64,000 nucleotides of DNA from DATBGZ01 sp963803115 (GCA_963803115.1 CAWDLN010000005.1:96344-160343); one strand, 5' to 3'; positions 9,342-18,536 are shown, numbered from the stretch's first letter. The notes: a model not told the origin generated them from the letters alone. Program-made: numbers and translations.

Positions 9342-9692
9342 ATGGATCGTAACGGCCTCGCTCAGGTGCTCACCGATGCCGGTCACGCGGCAACGGCCTG
9401 CCGGAGTGCGTTGCACGAAGGCGCGGAGCTCATCCTGTGGCAGGGGATGGTCTGCGCGGATCGGATGGTCTCGGCGTACGAGCGCCGGCAGGCCCGGGCT
9501 TTGGCGGATGGCGTACGCACGCTCGGATTCCCCGAAGCGTTGGACGGGCTGCGACGCGCCGGCCACCAGGAACTCCGGCTCGGTCAAGTGACTATGGTCG
9601 ACCCGCCGTACGTATTCATGCTCTTCCTGACGGGCGATCCGACCTCGTTGGTCGCGTGCGTTGGCATCGATCAACACGTGGCCCTCGGCTAG
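9342..9692 (+). CDS. Hypothetical 116-residue protein
   Basis: A small soluble protein with an ATG start, strong codon bias and helical character (ACRSALHEGAELILWQGM; SAYERRQARALADGVRTLGF). A hydrophobic C-terminal strand-like segment (PPYVFMLFLTGDP) follows. I do not recognise the family. The opposite strand carries a longer open frame over the same bases, but its codon use is poorer and it has no recognisable features. It lies in a run of small rightward genes upstream of the convergent desaturase gene. Confidence 0.5.
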   Translation: MDRNGLAQVLTDAGHAATACRSALHEGAELILWQGMVCADRMVSAYERRQARALADGVRTLGFPEALDGLRRAGHQELRLGQVTMVDPPYVFMLFLTGDPTSLVACVGIDQHVALG

Positions 9693-9828
9693 GGCGTGCG
9701 TGAGCGACGAGGCAGCTGACTTCTCCGCCAGGTTGACGTCAGGCAATGTCACGGTGGCGACCCGCACGTGATAGCTCATGCGGCCGTCGGAGCAGTCCGG
9801 GTTGACGGGCCGGTAAGGGGGTGGGCGA

Positions 9829-10053
9829 ATGGCAACGATCGTGATGCGGGTGCGGCTGCTTGGCGGGGAACGCTTAGACGTGACGTTCGAGGGACCGCAC
9901 GACGTCGATGAATCGCGGGTGATCGATCACGTCGTCGACACCCTTGCCGAGGATGCGGGAGTGATCCGCTGCCGGCACGGCGACCGGCTCGTGGTGTTAT
10001 ACGGCCGCGGTGTCGCCGCGATGGAGGTAGCACCGCGTGGGGCGATTGTCTAA
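9829..10053 (+). CDS. Hypothetical 74-residue protein
   Basis: A compact protein starting MATIVMRVRLLGGERLDV, with an ATG behind a GGGGGTGG ribosome-binding site. The pattern suggests a small beta-alpha-beta domain (RLDVTFEGP, then VIDHVVDTLAEDAG, then DRLVVLYGRGVAAMEV). It could bind a small ligand or act as an accessory protein, but I do not recognise it. Its stop codon overlaps the end of the convergent desaturase gene by 4 bp. Confidence 0.6.
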   Translation: MATIVMRVRLLGGERLDVTFEGPHDVDESRVIDHVVDTLAEDAGVIRCRHGDRLVVLYGRGVAAMEVAPRGAIV

Positions 10054-11021
10054 GCGGGACGATCGTCCGAGCCGGCGGTGAGTCGGGCACTAAACCGGTC
10101 TTGGTCGGGCCAGCGGACGTCGTAGATCCAGCGGGCTCGCTCGAACAGCCAGATGAGCCGCGCCGACGGGTCGAGCTGGCCTCGATTGACACCGTGGCGA
10201 GCGCAGGTGGGGTCGGCGTGGTGCGAGTTGTGCCAGCTCTCGCCCATCGAGATGATCGCCAAAGGCCAGAAGTTGGCGGCGCGGTCGGAGCCTTTGGTCG
10301 CGTACGGGCGTTCTCCATACACGTGGCAAATCGAGTTGATAGACCAGGTCACGTGGTGGAGAAGCGCGATGCGCACCAAGGTGGCCCAGAAGAAGGCGGT
10401 GAGTGCGCCATACCACGACATCGTGAGCAGTCCACCGAGGAGCGGTGGGCCGAGCACCGACGCGAGTGCGAGTGCTGGAAAGAGCCGATCGACGCGCGCG
10501 GTGTCGGGGTCCGCGATGAGATCGGGGGCGAAGCGCTGACGGTTGCTCGCTTGCCGCTGGAACAGCCAGCCACAGTGGGCGAAGAAGAGGCCCTTGGCGA
10601 GGCCTTTGGCGGTGGCGCCGTAGCGCCACGGGGAGTGCGGGTCGCCTTCCCGGTCGGCGAACGCGTGGTGGCGTCGGTGGTCGGCGACCCATTGGATCAG
10701 CGGTCCCTCCAACGCCAATGAGCCAGCCACGGCAAGGCTGATGCGAAGCCACCGCACCGCCTTGAACGCGCCGTGGGTGAAGTATCGGTGAAAGCCAACC
10801 GTCACGCCGAACCCGCTCACGAAGTAGAAAGCGAGGGCGAGCGTCACGTCCAACCAGGACAGACCCCAGCCCCAGGCGATGGGGATAGCGGCGATCAAGG
10901 CCAGGAATGGTACGACCACACCAACGACCAGAATGACCATGGCATACGTTGGGGCCGGATCGTCGAGGAGCGGTTTATGGGTTGCGGTCGGTGGCTCGAC
11001 CGACAGGTCGACGAGAGTCAT
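10050..11021 (-). CDS. Membrane fatty-acid (acyl-CoA delta-9-type) desaturase
   Basis: A 323-residue integral-membrane di-iron desaturase that would introduce a cis double bond into acyl chains. All three histidine boxes are present: HRYFTH at residues 78-83, HRRHH at 115-119 and HNSHH at 264-268. Four hydrophobic segments are arranged as in stearoyl-CoA desaturases. The start ATG at 11021 has an AAGGG element 9 bases upstream. No fused cytochrome b5 or rubredoxin domain is present, so electrons must come from a separate reductase. It lies in a stress-type island beside BON and GroEL genes, so a role in membrane fluidity under cold or dormancy is plausible inference. Confidence 0.9.
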   Translation of the reverse strand: MTLVDLSVEPPTATHKPLLDDPAPTYAMVILVVGVVVPFLALIAAIPIAWGWGLSWLDVTLALAFYFVSGFGVTVGFHRYFTHGAFKAVRWLRISLAVAGSLALEGPLIQWVADHRRHHAFADREGDPHSPWRYGATAKGLAKGLFFAHCGWLFQRQASNRQRFAPDLIADPDTARVDRLFPALALASVLGPPLLGGLLTMSWYGALTAFFWATLVRIALLHHVTWSINSICHVYGERPYATKGSDRAANFWPLAIISMGESWHNSHHADPTCARHGVNRGQLDPSARLIWLFERARWIYDVRWPDQDRFSARLTAGSDDRPA

Positions 11022-11165
11022 CGTTGTTAGCCCTTCGGAACTCCACGACGGTGAGAGCGTCCGCCGTCGGCAAACGGACAACGTGGGTGCCGAGGTCTGG
11101 GGCAGTACGTTCAGTCTACGCATGCACACCGAGGCGGGGAGGGCAGAGCGTTCGTGGGCGGGCGT

Positions 11166-11618
11166 TTACGGCTGCACGATGATGGTGTTGGCGATCGCGG
11201 TGACGCCTTTGATGTGCGTGACCGCCCCGGCGGCGGCGTCACGCTGGTAGAACGACATGACCTGGCCCGAGAGGGTGATCACGTGATTGTGCACTGCGAC
11301 TCTTACCGTGTCGGACGGTACGTCAACGGCCCAGCGGAGCAGCTGGCTGGCCCTCCGTTCAATGTCGATGTCGTTGGCTCCGGCGCTTCCCGCAGTGCGC
11401 ACATGCAGTTCGTCGGCGACGGCCTTCACGCCGGACACCCGCATGGCCGCACGCTTCGCGGCGATCCGTTCGGGCACGCTGTCGACTTCACCGGACAGCG
11501 TGACTGTCCCGCCGTTGACCGCGACCGTTACGTGTGTGCCGATCCTAGGGGCATGCAGCAGTTCTTCGGAGATGGTGGCTTGTATGTCCTGGTCGCTTGT
11601 GTGCGTGGTCAGTGTCAC
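11166..11618 (-). CDS. Double BON-domain protein
   Basis: A 150-residue protein made of two BON domains in tandem, each with the alpha-beta pattern and glycine-containing core (GGTVTLSGEVDSVPERIAAKR in the first; HNHVITLSGQVMSFYQRDAA in the second). BON domains in general bind phospholipid or membrane surfaces and are common in stress-induced proteins such as OsmY. No signal peptide is visible, so it would be cytosolic. The start is a GTG. It is encoded upstream of, and on the same strand as, the desaturase, with a 144-bp gap, and divergently from groEL. Related OsmY-like proteins usually have signal peptides; this one does not. Confidence 0.85.
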   Translation of the reverse strand: MTLTTHTSDQDIQATISEELLHAPRIGTHVTVAVNGGTVTLSGEVDSVPERIAAKRAAMRVSGVKAVADELHVRTAGSAGANDIDIERRASQLLRWAVDVPSDTVRVAVHNHVITLSGQVMSFYQRDAAAGAVTHIKGVTAIANTIIVQP

Positions 11619-11874
11619 GAGTTAACAGTGGTCCCTCGAGGAGAATTGCGCCAGTTCCAACTGCCAAATATGCAAATAAATCTTTCAAATTCAGCAGAGG
11701 TATCCATGATTTAATCCAATATCGTGACATGTGATGTGGCGGACTGCTGCCTCGATTTTGCGCGCCGCTCGCTGGTGGTGGCCGCGAGAGCCATTGCCGC
11801 GTCGGCGGTGCCGGCGTTGGTGCCCGGGAGCGGCCCCGCACTTGCACTCTGGGGGAACAAGTGTTTGACTGTGG

Positions 11875-11901
11875 TTAGCACTCGCCATGTTTGAGTGCCA
11901 A
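11875..11901 (+). promoter_or_regulatory. CIRCE operator (HrcA-binding inverted repeat) upstream of groEL
   Basis: TTAGCACTC, a 9-base spacer, then GAGTGCCAA. This matches the CIRCE consensus (TTAGCACTC-N9-GAGTGCTAA) with one mismatch in the right arm. It lies about 98 bp before the groEL start. A TTGACT hexamer at 11865-11870 could be a -35 box overlapping the operator region. Known biology: HrcA represses chaperone genes through this site and is released on heat stress. Confidence 0.92.
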
Positions 11902-11998
11902 CCGAATGGGATGAGCCCTCGGAGGGGCACCGCGTTTCGCGGTCATCGCAGGTCGGTCCGATAGTGCCGGTCGGCACGACGAGTTGAGGACGACGCAG

Positions 11999-13570
11999 AT
12001 GGCCAAGTTGATTGCTTTTGGTGAAGAGGCCCGTCGCGGCCTGGAACGTGGCATGAACATCCTCGCCGACACGGTGAAGGTGACGCTGGGGCCGAAGGGC
12101 CGCAACGTTGTTTTGGACACGAAGTGGGGCGCACCCACGATCACCAATGACGGTGTGAGCATCGCCAAGGACATCGAGCTCGACGACCCGTACGAGAAAC
12201 TCGGCGCCGAGCTGGTCAAGGAAGTGGCCAAGAAGACCGACGACGTGGCCGGCGACGGCACGACCACGGCCACGGTGCTGGCCCAGGCGCTCGTGCGTGA
12301 AGGGTTGCGCAACGTCGCCGCCGGTGCGAACCCGATTGCGCTCAAGCGCGGCATCGAACAGGCCGTGGCCGCGGTGACGGAGGCGCTGGCCAACGAGGCC
12401 CAGGCCGTGGAGACCAGGGAGCAGATCGCCGCCACCGCATCGATCTCCGCCGCCGACCCGACGATCGGTGAGATGATCGCGGAGGCGATGGACAAGGTGG
12501 GCAAGGAAGGCGTCATCACCGTCGAGGAGAGCAACACCTTCGGTCTCGACCTCGAACTCACCGAAGGCATGCGGTTTGACAAGGGCTACATCTCGCCGTA
12601 CTTCATGACCGACGTCGAACGGATGGAAGCCGTCCTTGACGAGCCGTACCTGCTCATCGTCGAGAAGAAAGTCTCCCACCTGAACGACCTGCTCCCGATC
12701 CTGGAAAAGGTCATGCAGGCGGGCAAACCGCTGGCGATCATCGCCGAGGACGTCGAGGGCGAGGCCCTCGCCACCCTGATCGTCAACAAGGTTCGTGGCA
12801 CCTTCCCGTCGCTGGCGGTGAAGGCACCCGGCTTCGGCGACCGCCGCAAGGCGATGCTGGCCGACCTCGCCATCCTCACCGGTGGCCGGGTCATCAGCGA
12901 CGAGGTGGGCCTCACCCTGGAACACGTGGGGCTGGACATGCTGGGCCGGGCGCGCAAGGTCGTCGTCAACAAGGACGAGACCACGATCGTCGACGGCGCC
13001 GGCGACGCCGAGCAGATCAAGGGCCGAGTCGCTCAGCTCCGCGCCGAGATCGACAACAGCGACTCCGACTACGACCGGGAGAAGCTGCAGGAGCGGTTGG
13101 CCAAACTGGCCGGCGGGGTTGCGGTCATCAAGGTTGGTGCGGCCACCGACGTTGAGCTCAAGGAGCGTAAGCACCGCATCGAGGACGCCGTCCGCAACGC
13201 CAAGGCCGCCATCGAAGAAGGACTTCTGCCAGGCGGCGGGGTGGCATTGGCCAACGCCGCAACCACGGCGTTCGACAAACTTGACCTGAGCGGCGACGAG
13301 GCCACCGGCGCGAACATCGTGCGGGCCGCGCTCACCGCGCCGCTCAAGCAGATCGCCATCAACGCCGGCCTCGAAGGAGGGGTGGTGGCCGAGAAGGTCA
13401 ACTCAATGCCTTTGGGTCACGGCCTTAACGCCGAAACCGGAGAGTACGTCGACATGATCAAGGCGGGCATCGTCGAACCCGCCAAGGTGACCCGATCCGC
13501 GCTGCAGAACGCCGCATCGATCGCGGCGCTGTTCCTGACCACCGAGGTTCTCGTCGCCGACAACCCATAG
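11999..13570 (+). CDS. groEL: Chaperonin GroEL (60 kDa), stand-alone copy
   Basis: A 523-residue chaperonin subunit that would assemble into double rings and fold proteins with ATP and GroES. It carries the conserved TLGPKGRNVVLD, the DDVAGDGTTTATVLAQ ATPase loop with its catalytic Asp, and the apical-domain and hinge motifs through PGGGVALANA. The C-terminus stops at VLVADNP, so it lacks the usual flexible GGM tail. No groES lies beside it, so this is a second, monocistronic groEL. The ATG at 11999 follows a TTGAGGA ribosome-binding site, and a CIRCE operator lies upstream, so heat-shock control by HrcA is expected. It may share a transcript with the glycosyltransferase that starts 22 bp downstream. 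Confidence 0.97.
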   Translation: MAKLIAFGEEARRGLERGMNILADTVKVTLGPKGRNVVLDTKWGAPTITNDGVSIAKDIELDDPYEKLGAELVKEVAKKTDDVAGDGTTTATVLAQALVREGLRNVAAGANPIALKRGIEQAVAAVTEALANEAQAVETREQIAATASISAADPTIGEMIAEAMDKVGKEGVITVEESNTFGLDLELTEGMRFDKGYISPYFMTDVERMEAVLDEPYLLIVEKKVSHLNDLLPILEKVMQAGKPLAIIAEDVEGEALATLIVNKVRGTFPSLAVKAPGFGDRRKAMLADLAILTGGRVISDEVGLTLEHVGLDMLGRARKVVVNKDETTIVDGAGDAEQIKGRVAQLRAEIDNSDSDYDREKLQERLAKLAGGVAVIKVGAATDVELKERKHRIEDAVRNAKAAIEEGLLPGGGVALANAATTAFDKLDLSGDEATGANIVRAALTAPLKQIAINAGLEGGVVAEKVNSMPLGHGLNAETGEYVDMIKAGIVEPAKVTRSALQNAASIAALFLTTEVLVADNP

Positions 13571-13592
13571 CGATTGCACTTGGAGGCTCCCG

Positions 13593-14618
13593 GTGCGCAT
13601 CGCCCTGCTGGGTCCGATCGCTTGGCGCACGCCGCCGCGGGCGTACGGGCCTTGGGAGCTCGTAGTGTCCACTTTGGCCGAAGGGCTGGCCAAACGTCGC
13701 GTCGATGTGACGCTCTTCGCCACTCTGGACTCGCACACATCAGCGGTGCTGGATGGCGTCTGCCCGCAGCCCTACAACGAGGATCCTGAGCTCGACGGTC
13801 GGGTATGGGAGGCTCTGCACACCGGACATTGCCTGGCCCGAAGCGGCGATTTCGACATCGTTCACAACCACATGGACTGGCTGCCGCTCGCGATGAGCCA
13901 CCTGTGCCGAAGCAGGATGCTCACCACGATCCACGGATTCGGCGATCGACGGATCATTCCTGCGTACCAGCGCGCGGCCTCGGCGTTCGTGGCCATCTCG
14001 GATGCCGATCGGATCGCCGAACTCGACTATGTAGCTACCGTGCATCACGGGATCGACATGTCGCAGTGGCAGTACGTGGACACGCCGGGCGACGCCTTGG
14101 TCGTGTTCGGACGCATTCACCCGGACAAGGCCACCGCTGACGCAATCGAAATCGCCCGTCAAGCCGGGCGCGCGTTGCTCATTTGTGGCCCGGTGCAGGA
14201 CCAGCGGTACTACAACGACTTGGTCGCTCCACACGTCGACGGTGAACGGGTGTGCTACCTCGGCAACGTGGGCGGCGAGCAGCGCAGACAAGTCCTGAGC
14301 CATGCGGCGGCACTGCTGCACCCGCTTGGCTTCGACGAGCCCTTCGGTTTGTCGGTGATCGAGGCGATGGCCTGCGGCACGCCCGTTGTGGCATACCGCC
14401 GCGGCGCGCTGCCGGAGACGGTCGACGACGGCGTCACCGGCGTGCTGGTGGACGGGATCGATGCCGCCGTCGCCGCCGTGCCGGCAGCTTTGGCGCTGGA
14501 CCGAGCGAGGATCGCGGCCGTGGCGCGGCAGAAGTTCTCCGCGGATCGTATGGTCGACAAGTATCTGGCCGTGTACGAGCAATTGTTGGCCATTAACCCG
14601 AATGGCGGCCGCGGGTGA
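13593..14618 (+). CDS. GT4-family glycosyltransferase
   Basis: A 341-residue GT-B enzyme. The N-terminus MRIALLGPIAWRTPPRAYGPWE is the glycine-rich acceptor-side loop of the family, followed by FDIVHNHMDWLPL and LTTIHG. The C-terminal half contains VVFGRIHPDKA and the donor-binding E-x7-E element, seen as EPFGLSVIEAMACGTPVVA. It is expected to move a sugar from an NDP- or GDP-sugar in the cytosol. A GGAGG ribosome-binding site precedes the GTG start, 22 bp after groEL. Its 3' end overlaps the convergent GH130 gene by 26 bp. It differs from the two STYPPT-type glycosyltransferases in this island, so it probably makes a different linkage. Confidence 0.9.
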   Translation: MRIALLGPIAWRTPPRAYGPWELVVSTLAEGLAKRRVDVTLFATLDSHTSAVLDGVCPQPYNEDPELDGRVWEALHTGHCLARSGDFDIVHNHMDWLPLAMSHLCRSRMLTTIHGFGDRRIIPAYQRAASAFVAISDADRIAELDYVATVHHGIDMSQWQYVDTPGDALVVFGRIHPDKATADAIEIARQAGRALLICGPVQDQRYYNDLVAPHVDGERVCYLGNVGGEQRRQVLSHAAALLHPLGFDEPFGLSVIEAMACGTPVVAYRRGALPETVDDGVTGVLVDGIDAAVAAVPAALALDRARIAAVARQKFSADRMVDKYLAVYEQLLAINPNGGRG

Positions 14619-16107
14619 GGGTCCGGCGACCGGCAATCTGGTCGAGCAGCTCGGGAAGGTCAATCACCGCGATGCCGATCGATGTGTCGGCGCAGCCGTA
14701 CGGCAGGATGAGTCGCTGCCCATGGACTATCGAGCCACACGAGTAGGCGACGTTAGGGACGTACCCGTCGCGTTCGGCCTCGGTCGGTGTTAGCAGCGGA
14801 TCCGCCAGCCGGCCGATCACTTGGGTTGGATCCTCGAGGTCCAGGAGGAGGGCACCGATTGCGTAGCTTCGCATGGGTCCGACCCCGTGGGTAAGCACGA
14901 GCCAGCCGGCGGCTGTCTCGATGGGCGACCCGCAGTTTCCTAGCTGGATGAGCTCCCACGGTTGCACTGGCGTCTCTACCGTCGTCGACTCGTCCCACAC
15001 GTGCCCGTCGGTGGAGGTTGTGATCGCGTTGTTTTCCCGATCCCAACGGGACAGGGCAACGTAGCGGCCGTCGATCCGACGTGGGAACAACGCCATACCT
15101 TTGTTGACGGCGGCCGGGCCGGCGAGCTGAGAGACGCGGAAGGAATTGAAATCGATGGTCTTGAGCATCTGTGGAGCGACGTGGGCGCCGTCGAAGGCGG
15201 TGTAGGTGGCGTAGTAGGTGACCGTGCCGTCATCGTCGGTGAAGCGTACGAAGCGCGCGTCTTCCATGCCGTGAGTCTCGGTGGGAGCGACGGGCATGAG
15301 CACGCGTTGGCTCAACAACGTTTCCTCGGGAAAGCCGACCTGATAGTTGCAGCTGGCCACCCATCGCAGATGCTCGATGGTCCGATCGGCCGTGTGACGG
15401 GTGAGGAGTTGGTCGTAGAGCGTGGCCAGGGCGTGGTCCAGTTCGCCGGCGGTGAACGGGTCGGGCAGCGTTTCCAGTACGTAGGCTGCGTCCTCTCCGG
15501 CGTCGCCGAGTTCGTTGAGTGCTCGTTGAAAAAGGCGCCTATCGAAGGTCGCCTCGGAGGGTCGTCCGACCACGAGACGATTGGTCGACTCGTCGATGCT
15601 CACCTGCCCGTCGGGGTCGGCAACTCCGGTGCGGAACTCGATCGAGGACAGGTGACCCTCACCGACCGCGCGCAGGCTGAGCACGACGCGTGCTTCGCCA
15701 GGCATGAGGTCACTCTGATCGGGGTGAAGCACGATCGACGGGTTGAACAGAGCGGCCGACTCGATGGAGTACTCGTGCGTGAAGTAGGCGCCCACGAGGA
15801 GCCGGGTCGCCTCGGGCAGGTCATCGGACGCGCCCACCCGATGGGCAATCGCGGCGAAGTTCTCGGCGAGCACGGCGGGCAGGTCGTCGTATCGGGCCGC
15901 GAACTTGTCCATCGTGGCGGCAAGGGTGGTGGCAACCACGTCCTTGTCTAGAGCAAGGATCCGCTCAAGAACGGGGGTGGCACGCGACTGGCCGTGGACC
16001 AGATGTTCGTGACCAGGCACGAACAGCCGGGCCACAAGGCGACGTGGATCGGGCCCAAGGAAACCCGATGTTCGTGAGACGACGAGTTTGTCAGATGCAG
16101 TAGTCAC
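14593..16107 (-). CDS. GH130-family glycosidase/phosphorylase-like protein (long form)
   Basis: A 504-residue five-bladed beta-propeller protein of the GH130 type. An N-terminal ~180-residue extension with helical character precedes the catalytic propeller. The key EDAR motif (HGMEDARFVRF) carries the proposed catalytic acid, and later blades show PRRIDGRYVALSRWDRENN and YVPNVAYSCGSIVHGQRLILPYG. Known GH130 enzymes phosphorolyse or hydrolyse beta-mannosides. The start overlaps the stop of the six-hairpin gene by 4 bp, so the three leftward genes from 18265 form a tight operon. Substrate is not predictable; beta-mannoside turnover is inference from family. Confidence 0.88.
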   Translation of the reverse strand: MTTASDKLVVSRTSGFLGPDPRRLVARLFVPGHEHLVHGQSRATPVLERILALDKDVVATTLAATMDKFAARYDDLPAVLAENFAAIAHRVGASDDLPEATRLLVGAYFTHEYSIESAALFNPSIVLHPDQSDLMPGEARVVLSLRAVGEGHLSSIEFRTGVADPDGQVSIDESTNRLVVGRPSEATFDRRLFQRALNELGDAGEDAAYVLETLPDPFTAGELDHALATLYDQLLTRHTADRTIEHLRWVASCNYQVGFPEETLLSQRVLMPVAPTETHGMEDARFVRFTDDDGTVTYYATYTAFDGAHVAPQMLKTIDFNSFRVSQLAGPAAVNKGMALFPRRIDGRYVALSRWDRENNAITTSTDGHVWDESTTVETPVQPWELIQLGNCGSPIETAAGWLVLTHGVGPMRSYAIGALLLDLEDPTQVIGRLADPLLTPTEAERDGYVPNVAYSCGSIVHGQRLILPYGCADTSIGIAVIDLPELLDQIAGRRTLTRGRHSG

Positions 16108-17141
16108 GAGCCGACCGAGGCGAGGCTGGGGCTCTGCCGCGACCGAGCGCTGACATGTTGCAGGGTCGACACCATAGCCAAAGTGGACTCGGCGCCCTGG
16201 TTCGTGTTGCGTCCGTGGGGCGTCAGGGCGTCACAACCGCCGCCGGTGGCTGCGTCGTAGAGGGCCAAGTGGGAGTCGTTGTGACCCAGGAACCACGCGA
16301 CGGCGCGGTCCAGACCGTCGGCCCACCGTTCGTCGCCGGTCAGCTCGAACGCCCGCAGGCAGGCGTCGGCCAGCGCTGCCACCTCGATCGGTTGCTGGTC
16401 AAAGGCGGGCCGCGGCTCGCCCGGTGCCCAACCGCACGCTGGTGTCACGGACAGGTGGCCTTCGAACGTTTCCAGATCGAGCAACCATCCCAGAAGACCC
16501 AAGCCGTCAGCCAACACGTCGTCATCGGCCAGCCCTGATCCGGCCGCGATCAACGCCTCCGCGATCGCCGCGTTGGCGTAGCTCAGACGCGGCAGTGGCC
16601 ACGGCCACGCGGAACTGAAGTCGGGACGCTGCGCCAGTCGGACAAACGCAGACAACAAGTCCAGCGCCGGCCGATGCCCCGGGTATGCGCTGAGTATCTC
16701 CGCTGCGCCCAGCGCGGCAAATGCCATCGAATGAAGGTACGGGCTTCGCTGTACCGCACTGATTTCAAAGCGCGCCACGGCTGATTCACGGATGCGTTGC
16801 TCGGGATTGCGGGCGGCTGCCGTACCCAGACCCCACAGCGCTCGTCCCCACCAATCACCGGTGCTGGGACGATCCTCCCACCGCCCGTGGCGGTCAAGTC
16901 GGTTGTGGCAGCGGCCATCGGGCGCCTGAGCGCGAGCAATGAACTGGAAGTACACGCCAGTCAGCTTGCGCAACGTGGGCGTCATGGGTCGTTGACGGCA
17001 GACCACGATCAGCGCTCTGGCCACATCGTCCAGGCAGTAGCCGCATTCGTAGCGAGGTGCGACGCCGTCCGCGTGCTCGAATATCCCGCGATCGTCCGTC
17101 AGCCGCAGAATGTGCTCGAACGGCGGTTCCGGCGGCATCAT
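16104..17141 (-). CDS. Six-hairpin (alpha/alpha toroid) glycosidase-like protein
   Basis: A 345-residue all-helical protein with repeated aromatic- and Asp-rich turns (CGYCLDDVARALIVV at ~33-47, NRLDRHGRW, TGDWWGRALWGLG at ~95-107, WPLPRLSYANAAIAEALI, and NTNQGAESTLAMVSTLQH at the end). This arrangement recalls six-hairpin glycosidases such as GH88/GH105 or the cellobiose-epimerase fold, and it commonly sits beside glycosyltransferases of this type. I do not identify catalytic residues, so the reaction is unknown. It overlaps its upstream GT4 gene and its downstream GH130 gene by 4 bp each. A decayed paralogue lies at 6930-7425. Confidence 0.75.
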   Translation of the reverse strand: MMPPEPPFEHILRLTDDRGIFEHADGVAPRYECGYCLDDVARALIVVCRQRPMTPTLRKLTGVYFQFIARAQAPDGRCHNRLDRHGRWEDRPSTGDWWGRALWGLGTAAARNPEQRIRESAVARFEISAVQRSPYLHSMAFAALGAAEILSAYPGHRPALDLLSAFVRLAQRPDFSSAWPWPLPRLSYANAAIAEALIAAGSGLADDDVLADGLGLLGWLLDLETFEGHLSVTPACGWAPGEPRPAFDQQPIEVAALADACLRAFELTGDERWADGLDRAVAWFLGHNDSHLALYDAATGGGCDALTPHGRNTNQGAESTLAMVSTLQHVSARSRQSPSLASVGS

Positions 17142-18265
17142 GCCACCATCGTTGGGGTTGCCCGGACGAGGGTGTCGGCCAGTTCACGGTAGCGGGCCGC
17201 CACGGCGGACCACCGCAGTTGCGGAGCCACCCGGCCGGACCGGGCAGCCATCGATGCGGCCAGACCCGGCTCGACTAACACCCGACGAAGGGCGTGAGCG
17301 AGTGCTCTGCGGTCGTTGTGCGGTACGACCAGACCCGCACCTTGACCCAAGAGCTCAACCGCGTGTGGGAAAGCCGTTGCCACCACTGGTTTCCCCGCAG
17401 CCACCGCTTCGATCAATACGCCCGAGGTGACCTGCTCACGAGACTCATAGGGCAGAACCACAACATCAGCCTGATCCACCACGCGTCGCAGCGAGGCCAC
17501 ATCGAGATAGCCCGCTTCGAACGCCACCATGTCGGAAACGCCACGAGCTGCGGCGCGACTAACCAAAGCGGAACGGTAGGCCTCCCCTTCGCGCTCCAGC
17601 ACACGCGGATGGGTCTGGCCGACCACTCTGTACCTGGGTCGGCGATCGAGCCGACGCAGGTCGGGCAGCACGTCGATGACCGACTCGATGCCCTTACCGT
17701 GTCCGAGCAGACCCCAGGTCAGTAGCGTCGGAGGCCCCAACCGTGGCTGTGGCGCACCGATTGTTCCGTCGATCGCGCCGTGTGGGATCACGACAACCTT
17801 CGTCGGGTCGACGACGTAATGGGCCAACAGCCGCGAACGAGCAGTCATCGTCATCGTGACTATGGCGTCCGCGCGCCCAACCACCCGTTCTAGGACCTCG
17901 CGCTGGTGCCGGGTCGGTGCGGTGAGCACGGTATGGAGAACCACGATCGCTGGCACGGTGAGGCGGTCGAGTACACCGACAACCTCGTCGCCGTCGGCTC
18001 CGCCGTAGATTCCAAACTCGTGCTGCACCACCGCCACGTCGAACTCATCAAGCGCCGCTGCCGCCTGCACCTGAGCGACGGTTGACCCCGGGACGAGGTC
18101 ACATACGACGTCGGGGCTGACAATTACTTCGGGCCTGTCAAGCACCCGAACGACGCCGGATCGGCAGCCCGCCGCAACAATCTGGGCGCGAAGCGACGCC
18201 GTGAACGAGGCGAGGCCGCATTGCGTGGGCGGGTAGGTGCTGAGGAATCCAACGGACAAGGGCAC
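17138..18265 (-). CDS. GT4-type glycosyltransferase
   Basis: A 375-residue GT-B enzyme, clearly paralogous to 7422-8555: both start with SxGFLSTYPPTxCGLA and share VAVVQHEFGIYGGADGDE, LLTWGLLGHGKGIESVIDV and VVLPYESREQVTSGVLIEAVAAGKPVVAT. I chose the GTG at 18265 because the conserved N-terminus begins there and an AGAAGG element lies upstream; the frame continues open to 18499 but without similarity. It is the first gene of a 4-bp-overlapping operon with the six-hairpin protein and GH130 protein. Together they probably build or turn over one mannose-type glycan, which is inference. Confidence 0.87.
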   Translation of the reverse strand: MPLSVGFLSTYPPTQCGLASFTASLRAQIVAAGCRSGVVRVLDRPEVIVSPDVVCDLVPGSTVAQVQAAAALDEFDVAVVQHEFGIYGGADGDEVVGVLDRLTVPAIVVLHTVLTAPTRHQREVLERVVGRADAIVTMTMTARSRLLAHYVVDPTKVVVIPHGAIDGTIGAPQPRLGPPTLLTWGLLGHGKGIESVIDVLPDLRRLDRRPRYRVVGQTHPRVLEREGEAYRSALVSRAAARGVSDMVAFEAGYLDVASLRRVVDQADVVVLPYESREQVTSGVLIEAVAAGKPVVATAFPHAVELLGQGAGLVVPHNDRRALAHALRRVLVEPGLAASMAARSGRVAPQLRWSAVAARYRELADTLVRATPTMVA

Positions 18266-18522
18266 AAGGACGACCTTCTGGCTCGGCGCGGCCCCACATG
18301 GGAGGCCACGAACGCCGCGCCGGCCCACGGAACGAGGCTTCTGAAGTGGGGGGAGTGGCCCGCCGATCGAAGAAGTCACGTAGATGAGTCGATGCGTTCG
18401 GGATCCTGGACCCTGCCGTCGCCAAACATCATTCACGAAGAGGCGACTCGGGATGAGACCCACGACCGGGCAAGTGTACCAGTTGATTGCGCGCCTCATT
18501 CGATATGAGCGGAGCGGCCGGG

Positions 18523-18536
18523 GTGACTAGTGTCAC
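18523..18536. repeat. Short inverted repeat between operons
   Basis: GTGAC-TAGT-GTCAC forms a 5-bp perfect dyad in the gap between the GH130 gene ending at 18557 and the glycosyltransferase start. It could be an operator for the downstream operon or chance. No T-run follows on either strand, so it is not an obvious terminator. Confidence 0.3.

Noticed and set aside
9285..9779. Long minus-strand frame opposite the 116-residue protein gene
   Set aside because: It overlaps a plus-strand frame with better codon use and a cleaner start, and its translation has no recognisable features.
11711..13174. 487-residue minus-strand frame opposite groEL
   Set aside because: Antisense shadow of a highly biased, unambiguous groEL gene.
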